A stretch of DNA of 64,000 nucleotides from an uncultured Acidimicrobiia bacterium (GTDB lineage Bacteria; Actinomycetota; Acidimicrobiia; Spongiisociales; Spongiisociaceae), in NCBI GenBank assembly GCA_958295745.1, contig OY282370.1, forward strand, positions 1,095,990 to 1,159,989, written 5' to 3'. The notes beneath the pieces are model-generated. The model had not been told where the DNA came from. It ran no database searches and saw nothing but the letters and a program-made list of their open reading frames with translations. The stretch's first letter is position 1, and each line of letters begins with the position of its first letter. Shown here piece by piece: positions 26,811 to 35,806 of this stretch. A program made the position numbers and the translations under genes.

Positions 26811-27274
26811 GTCGCGCCGCCATTTGCCAGAACAGCCTTTACCTGCTCATAGTCCAACCCGTGACTCCTACAGAAGTCTTGGGGGGTGATCCCGCCCTTC
26901 ATATGATCAAACAGTATCTCAATAGGAAACTCGGTTCCTTTGAATACCGGCCGGCCGTCCCGTCCTGGTTCCGCTACTGAGCACTCGGTCAAGTCGACTA
27001 CATGTACCGGAGGATCGTTCTGTAAGTATTGGAGAGCGACTCTGATATTGTGTTTGCCGACCTGGTAGCTTTCCTCGAACTCATCTACATCGTGACCGCT
27101 TGCTGTCCAGTCGGCCAGGATATCCACCGGCATCCGCATGTCGAGAAACGATGGCCGGCCCGAAACCCTGTCCGGTGCGTATTCGACGACCGGGCATCCC
27201 CGCCAGTCGATCATTTTCAAAACCATTGGTGTGCTTGCAACCATAGGCGCACCCTCGTCCGTGCTGGTGTCCAT
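26798..27274 (-). CDS. Tandem DUF433 protein (antitoxin-like)
   Basis: 158 residues with two DUF433 modules: the first around RVSGRPSFLDMRMPVDILAD, the second around GRDGRPVFKGTEFPIEILFD followed by the helix pair GITPQDFCRSHGLDYEQVKA. Single DUF433 proteins are often VapB-like antitoxins beside PIN or DUF5615 toxins. No toxin gene is seen on either side; the next gene downstream is a restriction-helicase fragment. The ATG could also be the one 10 codons later. Less GC-rich than the main genome. Confidence 0.75.
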   Translation of the reverse strand: MDTSTDEGAPMVASTPMVLKMIDWRGCPVVEYAPDRVSGRPSFLDMRMPVDILADWTASGHDVDEFEESYQVGKHNIRVALQYLQNDPPVHVVDLTECSVAEPGRDGRPVFKGTEFPIEILFDHMKGGITPQDFCRSHGLDYEQVKAVLANGGATSHH

Positions 27275-27322
27275 TATAGGAGGCCGCGCCGACAGCCGAC
27301 TCTACGTTGCCGACCCTGCTCA

Positions 27323-28315
27323 TCACGCATGCGGCCGACGGCGGGCCCGGGCGCGGAACGGGATTCCGATCAGCGGCAGGGACTGCACCAGGCCCGACAG
27401 GGAAAAACGCACCGGCGCCATCGGGGAAAGCGCTATGAACAGTCCTACCATTAGAACATTGCGAGAAAAGGAGATGTTCATCAGCCAGCCGGACCCGAGA
27501 TGGAAGAAGATCAGCGCAATCCCGAAGGGTCGATGCAGATGCGGCCTGAATACAGCGAGGAGGGCAAAGAACTGTACGTAAACGGTAACGATGAGCATGA
27601 ACTGCGCTAAGTATTCTTGCTGAGCAAAAAAGGGCAACAACGGGGGTATGTTGACCGTGTCTTCTGTGGCGCGATCCAGTAAGGTCCTGACCATGCCGTC
27701 TGATGTGAGTATATCTAAATTACTGCGCCAAATCTTCCAGAAGCCAGACAGTGTGTAAGTGATCAGTATGAGACTTTGTGTGAACCAGAGTACTGCTATA
27801 CATGCCATCACGTTCTTGCGCGGCATTCTCCCCGATCTTCTTTCGGTCTTATCTATTGGAGGTAAGAACAACAATGCGAAGCTCACATACAGGATAACAT
27901 GGTTGCCGTGTCCCAGAGAACCATAAGAATTCTGCAAGGTAACGAACAGGAAGAGGTACAAGAATACACCTAGACGCCAGATCAACACTCTTGGAAAGAC
28001 CATAGCCAGAGCTGCGACGGCAACGCTTACTATAGATATAGTCGTTACATGGGCAAGCCATCCTGTACCGGTCAGTTCTGACAACAGGGTAATCGGCCAC
28101 TGAGGATGGGTTGGCGGGCCTCTGGAAGCATTTTGGAATTGCAGTGCGCTGCTGCCGCTCAGTGCTATCGAGTAAACTACGAATAGATAGTAGAACCGCG
28201 TGAGCCAGATGAATCCGTCCGCCGCACGTGAAAAATCTGACGGAGTACGGCGATCACCGTGGTCAAACGACAGCAGTGATTTGCGTGCCAGCTTCACCAA
28301 TCGATACGCGTACAT
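27323..28315 (-). CDS. HTTM-like multi-pass membrane protein
   Basis: 330 residues with about seven to eight membrane segments (FIWLTRFYYLFVVYSIAL, a long stretch around IVSVAVAALAMVFPRVLIWR, VFLYLFLFVTLQN, VMACIAVLWFTQSLILITYT, FMLIVTVYVQFFALLAVF). The motif GHGNHVILYVSFALLFLPP recalls the NH-x-Y stretch of HTTM (vitamin-K-carboxylase-like) proteins. Function unknown. ATG 28315 lies 9 nt past the stop of the upstream gene; an earlier TTG would overlap it by 49 bp. GC is clearly lower than in the flanks, suggesting transfer together with its partner. Confidence 0.6.
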   Translation of the reverse strand: MYAYRLVKLARKSLLSFDHGDRRTPSDFSRAADGFIWLTRFYYLFVVYSIALSGSSALQFQNASRGPPTHPQWPITLLSELTGTGWLAHVTTISIVSVAVAALAMVFPRVLIWRLGVFLYLFLFVTLQNSYGSLGHGNHVILYVSFALLFLPPIDKTERRSGRMPRKNVMACIAVLWFTQSLILITYTLSGFWKIWRSNLDILTSDGMVRTLLDRATEDTVNIPPLLPFFAQQEYLAQFMLIVTVYVQFFALLAVFRPHLHRPFGIALIFFHLGSGWLMNISFSRNVLMVGLFIALSPMAPVRFSLSGLVQSLPLIGIPFRARARRRPHA

Positions 28316-28323
28316 AGGACGGC

Positions 28324-28854
28324 TCACTCGCACAAGTCGATTAGGGAGACACGGCCTTCGCTCGTGCTCCAACAGCCGATGACCTTATTAGGTTGATAGA
28401 ACTCGAATATCATAGCTGTGCCGTCAGCTAGCTCCCTGATATTCTTCTGCACATCACGTAGGTCGATGCCAGCTTTGACGATTATGAATTCGGCGTTATC
28501 TCCCCCGACCAATCGCTTCACAATCGGATTGAGTATCTCTTCTACTACACTGTCGCAGTCTGGATTCCTTACGCAGGCCCTGACTACCGTACCCAGAGCC
28601 TTCAAATCTCTGATATCAGTGTTGGGGATGAGGTATTGAGCGCCGGCCTCCGGAGGAACTCCGTCTATGGAGTAGACAACTAGAGCATTTTCCGTCACGT
28701 GCCAGCTTCGCGGTTCGGCGAACAGCGCCCAAGAATAGAAAGGATGTATCTCCTGATTTTTATCGATGAATGGATTGAGCGGCGTCATAGCTATGTAGAA
28801 CACCAGGAATAAAGGCATCAAATATATGATCATGTGGTAACGGCTCTTGAACAT
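28324..28854 (-). CDS. Single-span membrane protein, partner of the HTTM-like protein
   Basis: 176 residues: one N-terminal membrane segment (YLMPLFLVFYIAMTPL) and a ~150-residue soluble domain, probably outside, with WALFAEPRSWHVTENALVVY and four Cys (two in VRACVRNPDCD, GCWSTS, IDLCE). I do not recognise the family. It lies 9 nt upstream of the HTTM-like gene and shares its lower GC, so the two form a unit. A TAGAAT box ends 8 nt before the ATG, again suggesting a leaderless mRNA. Confidence 0.65.
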   Translation of the reverse strand: MFKSRYHMIIYLMPLFLVFYIAMTPLNPFIDKNQEIHPFYSWALFAEPRSWHVTENALVVYSIDGVPPEAGAQYLIPNTDIRDLKALGTVVRACVRNPDCDSVVEEILNPIVKRLVGGDNAEFIIVKAGIDLRDVQKNIRELADGTAMIFEFYQPNKVIGCWSTSEGRVSLIDLCE

Positions 28855-28930
28855 GGATTACTATTCTAATCCTGAATCCACTGCTCGACTCACTGCTGCG
28901 TCAGCGACCTGCTCGATGCGCCGGCGGCCA

Positions 28931-29319
28931 TCATAGGGGGGCGGGGTCTGCGTCGAGGACGAGGGTGTGGGCGGGTTCCCAGGAGGCCGCCACCCGATCT
29001 CCGGTCCGGAAGGCGGACTCCTCCTCGTGGGACATGCGCTGGCTGACCAGCCGGCCCAGCCCCGGCACGTCCTCGTCCCGGAGCAGCACCCGCCCGGTGT
29101 CGGGTATCTCTCGAAACCGGCGATCATCCGCAGGCTGGTGGTCTTGCCGCACCCGCTCGGCCCCAGCAGCGAGAAGAACTCCCCCTCCCGGATGACGACG
29201 TCGACGTCGTCGACCGCCACCACCTCGCCGAAGCGCTTGGTGATGCCTTCGAGGTAGATCCCGACCTCGGTCGCGGCAACGGCAGCTGAATTATTCGGCG
29301 GGTACTGGGCGGCAAGCAT
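28931..29319 (-). pseudogene. Decayed PotA-like ABC transporter ATPase
   Basis: Starts well: [19 protein letters not shown], then Walker [21 protein letters not shown]. Just after FE the frame shifts; the other frame continues as [20 protein letters not shown] and then jumps straight to [21 protein letters not shown], the C-terminal TOBE end, stopping at 28931. The Q-loop, signature, Walker B and H-loop, roughly 200 residues, are deleted. The ATG directly follows the channel gene stop. No permease or binding protein of this type is nearby. Confidence 0.8.
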
Positions 29320-29943
29320 CTAACTATCCCTCTCTCCTTCGACAAATAAAGCCGCTATGTTGGCGGTCACCACCCCAAAAACACCAATCCCTACCAGCAT
29401 CAAGAGTACGGCCAACCCTCTTCCCCCTGGCGTCTTCGGGACATAATCTCCGTAACCGACTGTAGTCATAGTCACGACCGCCCACCAGAGAGCCTCTCCG
29501 AACTCCCATTCCTCCAACCTCTGCACTACCGAGGTCGCGATCACCAACCCCATCGTCGTGACCAGCGAAGCAGTCCGTATACTCTTCCTCTTAAGGAATC
29601 CTTTCAGGGAAACCATCACCCGGACAAAATTCATCCCCATCCGCAACAAGAGCAACATCCGAAGAAGTCTCAATCCCCTCAACCCACCGACCTGTCCGAT
29701 GGGAGGGACAGAAGCTATAATCAGATCAAACCAATTCTTCCTCAGATACCTGATCGGATGATCTTCGGTCAGAATCAACCGCACCCCTAAATCAAATACG
29801 AAGACCGCCCAGGTAATGTACCCGGCCGCCTCCCATCGATTCAGGAAGGCCAGAACATCTGCCACGGCCGCCAGTATCAAAACAGGCTCCGCCAGCTCGC
29901 GATATATTACGTACCCGATTCCTCTCATCCGAGTTGACGTCAT
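29320..29943 (-). CDS. Voltage-gated-type potassium channel
   Basis: 207 residues, six membrane segments: S1-S4 (with the Arg-bearing RGLRLLRMLLLLRMGMNFVR at 89-108 as S4), then S5, pore and S6. The selectivity filter TVGYGD is at 161-166, so it should conduct K+. No cytoplasmic RCK/TrkA domain is present, only a short tail. SD GGAGAAGGA precedes the ATG. It lies 22 bp after argH and could be read with the argRGH operon. GC is lower than argH. Confidence 0.88.
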   Translation of the reverse strand: MTSTRMRGIGYVIYRELAEPVLILAAVADVLAFLNRWEAAGYITWAVFVFDLGVRLILTEDHPIRYLRKNWFDLIIASVPPIGQVGGLRGLRLLRMLLLLRMGMNFVRVMVSLKGFLKRKSIRTASLVTTMGLVIATSVVQRLEEWEFGEALWWAVVTMTTVGYGDYVPKTPGGRGLAVLLMLVGIGVFGVVTANIAALFVEGERDS

Positions 29944-29965
29944 GATCCTTCTCCGCGGCTTGGAT

Positions 29966-31327
29966 CTACGGTGCGGCGAGCAGCTCTCGCAGGTACTCGA
30001 TCTGTTCCTCCACCGAGGTGAAGTTGGCGCCGCCCTTGGAACGGCGGCGGCGGACCGATTCGACCGGATCGGTAAGGGCCGGGTCCTCGGGCCGGAACCG
30101 GGGATCGACCTCCTCCAGGTCGGCCGGAGCGGCCTCGGCCAGCGTCCGCCCCTCCGCGGCCAGGGCCGACAGCAGCCTCCCCACCGCATGGTGGGCGGCC
30201 CGGAAAGGAACGCCCCGCTCCACGAGAGCTTCGGCCAGGTCCAAGGCGGTCACCGACGGATCGGGCGGAGGCGGGTGGAAGTCGGCGCTCCCTATCAGGG
30301 CGGTCATGGCTTCCAGCGACCCGGCCAGCGCGTCGTCGAGGGCGAACACCGCGGCCTTGTCCTCCTGGAGGTCCCGGTTGTAGGTCATCGGCAACCCCTT
30401 CTGCAGGGACATCAGCCCGGTCAGGCTGCCTATGGCCATGGCCGCCCGGCCGCGGGTCAGCTCGGCTATGTCGGGATTCTTCTTGTGGGGCATGGCAGAC
30501 GACCCGGTGGTGAGGGCGTCGCTGAACGTCGCCCAGCCGAACTCGGCGGTCGCCCACAGCACGCATTCCTCGGCCAGACGCGACAGGTGAACCATGGCCT
30601 GGGTGCAGGCGAAGGCGTACTCGGCAACGTGGTCCCGGGCGGCCACCGCGTCCATGGAGTTGACGAACCGGCCATCCAGTTCCAGCAGCTCCGCCGAGCG
30701 GTCCGGATCTATAGGCAGGCTGCTGCCGCCCAAGGCGCCCGCCCCCAACGGGGAGACCGCCAGGCGCTCCCTAACGCCCCGGAACCTCTGGATGTCCCGC
30801 CAGGCCATGACCGCATAGGCCAGCAGGTGATGGGCGAACGGAACCGCCTGGGCCTGCTGCAGGTGGGTGTATCCGGGAACCACCGTACGGCCGGCCTTCT
30901 CGGCCGCGCCCACCATCGCCAGGGCGAACTCCGCCAGCCCGGCCGTCCGCTCCTCCGCCGTCCGCAGCAGGTGCAGGCGCAGGTCGAGCGCCGCCTGGTC
31001 GTTGCGGGAACGCCCCGTGTGGAGCTTGCCCGCCGCCTCTCCGACCAGCTCGCCGAGCCGCCTCTCCACCGCCGAATGGACATCCTCGTCCTCCTCGAAG
31101 AACACGAAAACCCCCTGCGCGGCTTCTTCGGAGATCGCCTCCAGCCCCCCGGTGAGGGCCGCCGCCTCGCCGGGGTCCAGCAGGCCGGCCCCGCCCAGCA
31201 TGGCGACATGGGCCAGCGATCCGGCGATGTCCTCAGCCAGCAGCCGGCGGTCGCTGTGGTCCACGGTGAAGCGCCACAGCACCTCGTCGGGGCCCTCCGA
31301 GAACCGGCCCCCCCACATCTTGGTCAT
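29966..31327 (-). CDS. argH: Argininosuccinate lyase
   Basis: 453 residues, fumarase/aspartase superfamily. Signature GSSAMPHKKNPD with the catalytic Ser loop, plus MWGGRFSEGP at the start, TGRSRNDQAALD and GYTHLQQAQ. It splits argininosuccinate into arginine and fumarate, the last step of arginine synthesis. It is third in argR-argG-argH, 37 bp after argG. Confidence 0.96.
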   Translation of the reverse strand: MTKMWGGRFSEGPDEVLWRFTVDHSDRRLLAEDIAGSLAHVAMLGGAGLLDPGEAAALTGGLEAISEEAAQGVFVFFEEDEDVHSAVERRLGELVGEAAGKLHTGRSRNDQAALDLRLHLLRTAEERTAGLAEFALAMVGAAEKAGRTVVPGYTHLQQAQAVPFAHHLLAYAVMAWRDIQRFRGVRERLAVSPLGAGALGGSSLPIDPDRSAELLELDGRFVNSMDAVAARDHVAEYAFACTQAMVHLSRLAEECVLWATAEFGWATFSDALTTGSSAMPHKKNPDIAELTRGRAAMAIGSLTGLMSLQKGLPMTYNRDLQEDKAAVFALDDALAGSLEAMTALIGSADFHPPPPDPSVTALDLAEALVERGVPFRAAHHAVGRLLSALAAEGRTLAEAAPADLEEVDPRFRPEDPALTDPVESVRRRRSKGGANFTSVEEQIEYLRELLAAP

Positions 31328-31364
31328 GGCGCCGCCCCGATCTGCCGCCGAGCCGCCCCTACGG

Positions 31365-32588
31365 TCATCCGGCGCCCTCGGATCGGTCCGGTCCTTCCGA
31401 ACCCCGGTTGGCGCGCATGCGGAGCCTGAGGGAGTTGAGCCGGATGAATCCGGTGGCGTCGGCCTGGTCGTAGGCGCCGCCCGCCTCGAAGGTCACCGTA
31501 TCCTGGTCGTACAGGCTGTGGGTGCGGGACCGCCGGCCCACCACCATGGCGCTGCCCTTGTAGAGCCGCATCCGGGCCTCCCCCGTGACGTCTTTCTGTA
31601 TGTCGTCCATGAAGTTCTGCAGCGCCTCCCGCTCGGGCGAGAACCAGAACCCGTTGTAGACCATCTCGGCGTAGCGGGGCATCAGCTGATCCCGCAGGTG
31701 GGCCGCCTCGCGGTCGAGGGTGAGGGACTCCACCGCCCGGTGGGCGTGGTGCAGCAGGGTGCCTCCCGGCGTCTCGTACACCCCCCGGTTCTTCATTCCC
31801 ACGTAGCGGTTCTCCACCATGTCCACCCGGCCCACTCCGTGGGCGCCGGCGATCCGGTTGCAGCAGGCCAGCAGATCGGCCGGGGTCATCGCAACCCCGT
31901 CGACCGCCGCCGGGGATCCCCTCTCGAAGGCGATGGTGACCTCCTGAGCCTCGTCCGGGGCGTCCTCCGGGTCGACGGTCATGTGGAAGATGCCCCCCGG
32001 CGGCGCGGTCCAGGGGTCCTCGAGGACTCCCCCCTCGTAAGAGATGTGGAGGAGGTTGGCGTCGGTGGAGTAGGGCTTCTCGGCCGTCACCGGCACCGGG
32101 ATGCCGTGCTTGTCGGCGTAGGCCACTAGGTCGGCCCGGCCCCGCATGGTCCATTCCCGCCAGGGGGCCACCACCTCGATGTCCGGCTTCAGGGCGTAGG
32201 CGGACAGCTCGAAGCGAACCTGATCGTTGCCCTTGCCGGTGGCGCCGTGGGAGATGGCATCCGCGCCGAAGGCCTCGGCCGCCCGGACCAGGCCCTTGGC
32301 GATCACCGGCCGGGCCAGCGAGGTGCCGAGCAGGTAGTAGTTCTCGTAGACGGCGTTGGCCCGGATGGCCGGCCACACGTAGTCCTCGACGAACTCTTCG
32401 CGCAGGTCCTCGGCGACCGCCTCGACGGCCCCGGTGTCGTAGGCCTTGGCCACCGCTTCGTCGACCTCCTCGCCCTGGCCTACGTCGGCCGTGTAGCAGA
32501 CCACCTCGTAACCCCGCTCCTCGATCAGCCACTTGAGGATCACCGAGGTGTCGAGTCCTCCCGAGTACGCCAGCACCACTCGGCTCAT
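31365..32588 (-). CDS. argG: Argininosuccinate synthase
   Basis: 407 residues. ATP pyrophosphatase motif [12 protein letters not shown] at the N terminus, then [15 protein letters not shown] and the citrulline/aspartate-binding [11 protein letters not shown]. It joins citrulline and aspartate. The ATG overlaps the argR stop by 4 bp (ATGA), so regulator and enzyme are translated together from the argR promoter. Confidence 0.96.
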   Translation of the reverse strand: MSRVVLAYSGGLDTSVILKWLIEERGYEVVCYTADVGQGEEVDEAVAKAYDTGAVEAVAEDLREEFVEDYVWPAIRANAVYENYYLLGTSLARPVIAKGLVRAAEAFGADAISHGATGKGNDQVRFELSAYALKPDIEVVAPWREWTMRGRADLVAYADKHGIPVPVTAEKPYSTDANLLHISYEGGVLEDPWTAPPGGIFHMTVDPEDAPDEAQEVTIAFERGSPAAVDGVAMTPADLLACCNRIAGAHGVGRVDMVENRYVGMKNRGVYETPGGTLLHHAHRAVESLTLDREAAHLRDQLMPRYAEMVYNGFWFSPEREALQNFMDDIQKDVTGEARMRLYKGSAMVVGRRSRTHSLYDQDTVTFEAGGAYDQADATGFIRLNSLRLRMRANRGSEGPDRSEGAG

Positions 32589-33046
32589 CCGCTCACTCCT
32601 ATCTGTTCGATCAGCTCGGCAACCGCCCGGCCGCCCGTTTCCTCGTCAGCGACGATCAGCATCGTGTCGTCCCCGGCCACCGTACCCAGCACCCCTTCGA
32701 GCTCGGCGCCGTCGACGGCGGCCGCCGCCACATGGGCGGCCCCCGGAGGGGTCTTGACGACCACCAGGTTGCCGCTCCACCGGACCGACTCCGCGTAGGT
32801 GGACAGTACCGCGGCCAGAGCCGCCCTGGCGTCGAGCGGGGAGGCCGGTTCCCTCACATACCTCAACACTCCGTCCCCGGCCCTCGCCTTTACGGCGCCC
32901 ACCGCCCGCAGGTCCCTGGAGACCGTGGCCTGGGTGACCGAAAAACCACGCTCGGCCAGCAGCCCGGTCAGGGCGGACTGGCTGGTGACGATCTGCTCGG
33001 CGAGGATGGCTTTCACGGCCCTCCGGCGGGTTGCGGTCCTATCCAT
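32585..33046 (-). CDS. argR: Arginine repressor
   Basis: 153 residues: winged HTH at the N terminus ([21 protein letters not shown]) and the C-terminal hexamerisation/arginine-binding domain with [16 protein letters not shown]. Arginine-bound ArgR binds ARG boxes. It heads argRGH and two boxes lie just upstream, so it is autoregulated; the matching pair before argC puts the other operon under it too. Confidence 0.95.
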   Translation of the reverse strand: MDRTATRRRAVKAILAEQIVTSQSALTGLLAERGFSVTQATVSRDLRAVGAVKARAGDGVLRYVREPASPLDARAALAAVLSTYAESVRWSGNLVVVKTPPGAAHVAAAAVDGAELEGVLGTVAGDDTMLIVADEETGGRAVAELIEQIGVSG

Positions 33047-33085
33047 GGTGCACAGTTATGCACATAGTTGCATGATTATACAACA
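33047..33085 (-). promoter_or_regulatory. argRGH promoter with two ARG boxes
   Basis: Two TGNAY-N4-ATNCA boxes: TGCACAGTTATGCA at 33049-33062 and TGCATGATTATACA at 33069-33082, start-to-start 20 bp, the same spacing as before argC. A TATAAT lies inside the distal box on the minus strand (33080-33075), which would give a leader of about 21 nt. There is no clear SD before argR. Confidence 0.75.
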
Positions 33086-33144
33086 CCCGCCACCCTTGGG
33101 GGCGCGCCGGGCTGGGCCGCCGCCGGGCCGCGGGCCGCGCGGGG

Positions 33145-34608
33145 TCAGTACTTGTAGTCGTCCCGCTTGTAGGGCCCTTCGGGGTGCACGCCGATGTAGT
33201 CGGCCTGTTCCTTGGTCATCTCGGTCAGCTCCACGCCCAGATGGTCCAGATGCAGCCGGGCCACCTCTTCGTCCAGGTGCTTGGGCAGGCGCATCACCTC
33301 GGTCTCGTAGTCGTTCTGGTGAAGTTCCAGCTGCGCCAGGACCTGGTTGGTGAAGGAGGTGGACATCACGAAGCTCGGATGGCCGGTGGCGCACCCCAGA
33401 TTGAGCAGCCGCCCCTCGGCCAGGACCAACACCCCGCGCCCGTCGGGGAACACGTACTCGTGGTACTGGGGCTTGATCTCTCGGCGTTCCACCCCGTCCG
33501 CCGCCTTCAGCCCGGCCATGTCGATCTCGTGGTCGAAGTGGCCGATGTTGCCCACTATGGCCTTGTCCTTCATCCGCGACATGTGCTCTACGGTTATCAC
33601 GTCGCGGTTGCCGGTGGCGGTGATGAAGATGTCGGCGGTCTCGGCCATGTTGTCCACGGTGTTGACCTCGTAACCGTCCATGGCGGCCTGGAGGGCGCAG
33701 ATCGGGTCCACCTCGGCCACGATCACCCGGCACCCCTGGCCGCGCAGGGCCTGGGCGCACCCCTTGCCCACCTCACCGTAACCGGCCACCAGCGCCGTCT
33801 TGCCGCCCAGCATCACGTCGGTGGCCCGGTTGAGGCCGTCCACCAGACTGTGGCGGCACCCGTACACGTTGTCGAACTTGGATTTGGTCACCGAGTCGTT
33901 GACGTTCATGGCCGGGAACAGCAGCTGCTCCATCTCCTGCATCTCGTACAGGCGGTGGACGCCGGTGGTGGTCTCCTCGCTCACCCCCCGGATGGATTCC
34001 GACATGCGTATGTAGTACTCCTGGTCGGCGGTCAGCCGGGCGCGCAGCTGCTCGAGGATCACCCCCCACTCCTCCGGCTCGCTGTCGGGGTCGTGGGAAG
34101 GCACCGCCCCCAGACGCCCGTATTCCGCACCCTTGTGGACCAGCAGGGTGGCGTCCCCGCCGTCGTCCACTATCAGGGTGGGGCCGTCGAACCCCTTCCA
34201 TTCGAGCATCCGGTCGGTGCACCACCAGTATTCCTCCAGGGTCTCGTCCTTCCAGGCGAAGACCGGCACCCCGCGGGGATCGTCCGGGGTTCCCCCGGTT
34301 TCGGGGCGGCCCACCGCCACCGCGGCGGCGGCGTGGTCCTGGGTGGAGAAGATGTTGCAGGAAGCCCAGCGCACCTCGGCCCCCAGCGCGGTGAGCGTCT
34401 CGATGAGGACCGCGGTCTGGACGGTCATGTGCAGCGATCCGGAGATGCGGGCGCCCGCCAAGGGCCGAGAAGGGGCGTATCTCTCCCGCAGGGCCATGAG
34501 GCCGGGCATCTCGTGCTCAGCCAGCTCGATCTCCCGCCGGCCCTGCGCCGCCAGGCCCAAGTCCCGAACTGCGAATTCGACGGCCATTCCGGGGGTGTTC
34601 CGCATCAT
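33145..34608 (-). CDS. ahcY: Adenosylhomocysteinase
   Basis: 487 residues. NAD-dependent hydrolysis of S-adenosylhomocysteine to adenosine and homocysteine. Motifs: [63 protein letters not shown] (NAD site) and the C-terminal KRDDYKY with the conserved Lys and Tyr. The ~40-residue insertion in the catalytic domain is typical of actinobacterial and eukaryotic-type enzymes. SD GGAAGGAG precedes ATGATG. I looked for an SAH riboswitch in the 200-bp leader and do not see one. Confidence 0.96.
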   Translation of the reverse strand: MMRNTPGMAVEFAVRDLGLAAQGRREIELAEHEMPGLMALRERYAPSRPLAGARISGSLHMTVQTAVLIETLTALGAEVRWASCNIFSTQDHAAAAVAVGRPETGGTPDDPRGVPVFAWKDETLEEYWWCTDRMLEWKGFDGPTLIVDDGGDATLLVHKGAEYGRLGAVPSHDPDSEPEEWGVILEQLRARLTADQEYYIRMSESIRGVSEETTTGVHRLYEMQEMEQLLFPAMNVNDSVTKSKFDNVYGCRHSLVDGLNRATDVMLGGKTALVAGYGEVGKGCAQALRGQGCRVIVAEVDPICALQAAMDGYEVNTVDNMAETADIFITATGNRDVITVEHMSRMKDKAIVGNIGHFDHEIDMAGLKAADGVERREIKPQYHEYVFPDGRGVLVLAEGRLLNLGCATGHPSFVMSTSFTNQVLAQLELHQNDYETEVMRLPKHLDEEVARLHLDHLGVELTEMTKEQADYIGVHPEGPYKRDDYKY

Positions 34609-34810
34609 GTAGGAGCTCCTTCCAACCGGCAGGAATCAGTGCCGCGACCCGACCATGTCCCGCCCGACAGGATAAACCGCCCCGCCGCCAACCGATCCGC
34701 GCCCTGCTTATGCCGGCCGAGGCAGGAGGGTTGCTTACGAGGGATGAAGGGGTTGCCGTTAGGCTGTTGCCGATTTCACATTCGCCCGGAAGCCCGGGGA
34801 GAGGAAGAAG

Positions 34811-35095
34811 ATGATCACCATACTGGCAACCTTCGTAGCGGCGCCGGGCAACGAAGACGAGGTAGCGGAGGCGCTGCGCGAATACGTACCTTTGGCGCTG
34901 GCCGAACCCGGCTGCACCGCGTTCGCCGTTTATCGGGGGACGGAAGAGCCTCGCCGATTCATTCTCGTGGAGCGGTACAAGGACCGGGATGCCGTCGATG
35001 CTCATGTCGCATCCGCCCATTACGCAGAGGTGGCGCGCGACCGGATCCGCCCGCTGCTGGAAAGCCGCCGAGTCGAGTTCCTGGTGGACCTGTAG
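34811..35095 (+). CDS. Antibiotic biosynthesis monooxygenase (ABM) domain protein
   Basis: 94 residues, one dimeric alpha/beta-barrel ABM domain: ITILATFVAAPGNEDEVAEA, EPGCTAFAVYRG, FILVERYKDRDAVDAHVAS and a terminal strand VEFLVDL. Members include quinol monooxygenases and autoinducer-2-degrading LsrG-like proteins; which one cannot be told. SD GAGGAAG lies before the ATG. It is divergent from ahcY across about 200 bp. Confidence 0.85.
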   Translation: MITILATFVAAPGNEDEVAEALREYVPLALAEPGCTAFAVYRGTEEPRRFILVERYKDRDAVDAHVASAHYAEVARDRIRPLLESRRVEFLVDL

Positions 35096-35134
35096 GAGGG
35101 TGGCGGGAGACGGCCAACGGCAACCCGGAACCCT

Positions 35135-35311
35135 TCATTCTTCGGTCAACAACGCCCCATAAACTATCCAGAGGTCCCGCAAGCCGGGATCTTCCAGCGT
35201 GTCCGCCTTCCCCTCATCGATGAAAGCCTCGCGCGTCATCCCTTCCTCCTCGAGCCAGGGATCGATCCTCTCCCATAGCTGCTCCTCTGTGAGATAGATG
35301 ACTTTGACCAT
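35135..35311 (-). CDS. Small hypothetical protein, 58 residues
   Basis: Short frame starting MVKVIYLTEEQLWERID and ending WIVYGALLTEE. It is acidic and helical, with no membrane segment, and I do not recognise it. Support: it starts 12 nt after the stop of the peroxiredoxin gene on the same strand, has sensible G/C-ending codons, and fills a gap that would otherwise be empty. It could be a small regulator or an antitoxin-like protein; no toxin gene is adjacent. Confidence 0.55.
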   Translation of the reverse strand: MVKVIYLTEEQLWERIDPWLEEEGMTREAFIDEGKADTLEDPGLRDLWIVYGALLTEE

Positions 35312-35323
35312 TCCTGACGCGCC

Positions 35324-35806
35324 TTATGCCAACGGAGTGGCTTCGTTTCCCCTGGCGAGCTGGATGTCCTGCAACACCCGCTCGGCATGGAGGGGGATCT
35401 GACAGCCGTCCACCACGTATACGAGCCGGACCATCCCCACTGGGTCGATTACGAAGGTGGCCCGCCTGGTTCCGCCGCCTAACGAATCGGGCCGTTCGAC
35501 TCCGTAGGCCGCCGCCGCCTTTCGATCGGTGTCCGACAGCAGGCGGAAATCGAACCCCATGGCCTCGTGCCAGGCCCGGTTGTCCTCCGGGGTGTCGCAC
35601 GAGATGCCGAGGAGGCCTACCCCTTGTCTCTGGAAATCTGGGGTTCGGGCACGGAACCCCCGGCCTTCGAGCGTTCAGCCCTCGGTGGCGGCCTTGGTGT
35701 ACCACCACAGCACCACCCACAGGCCCCGCCACTCCGAAAGACGGACCGGGTTGTTGCGGTGATCCGGCAGTACGAACTCCGGCGCGGGCGATCCGGGAAA
35801 CAACAT
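35324..35806 (-). CDS. Peroxiredoxin with UGA at the peroxidatic cysteine (candidate selenoprotein)
   Basis: Thioredoxin-fold AhpC/TSA (BCP-like) protein, 160 residues if UGA at codon 44 (35677-35675) is read as selenocysteine. The flanks are LWVVLWWYTKAATEG before and TLEGRGFRAR after, i.e. the usual P-K-x-x-T-x-G-C-T-x-E-x-x-x-F-R site with U for C. After it come GISCDTPEDNRAWHEAMGF, RLLSDTDRKAAAAYGV and RATFVIDPVGMVR, all in frame and conserved, ending at 35324. A 7-bp perfect stem-loop starts 14 nt after the UGA. It would reduce peroxides using a selenolate. Sec machinery genes are not in this window. The alternative, a nonsense mutant, would need the stop to hit exactly the catalytic codon by chance. 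Confidence 0.75.
35640..35660 (-). promoter_or_regulatory. Putative bacterial SECIS hairpin
   Basis: On the minus strand GGGGTTC, loop CGTGCCC, GAACCCC forms a perfect 7-bp stem. It begins 14 nt downstream of the in-frame UGA and lies inside the coding sequence, which is where bacterial SelB-binding elements sit. The loop has G and U near its tip as known elements do. The role is inferred. Confidence 0.55.

Noticed and set aside
34609-34810. SAH riboswitch upstream of ahcY
   Set aside because: The leader lacks the conserved core of known SAH riboswitches; only an SD is evident.
35675-35677. Peroxiredoxin TGA as a simple nonsense mutation
   Set aside because: Possible, but the stop falls exactly on the catalytic Cys, the remaining frame is intact and a hairpin follows at the right distance; selenocysteine is the better reading.
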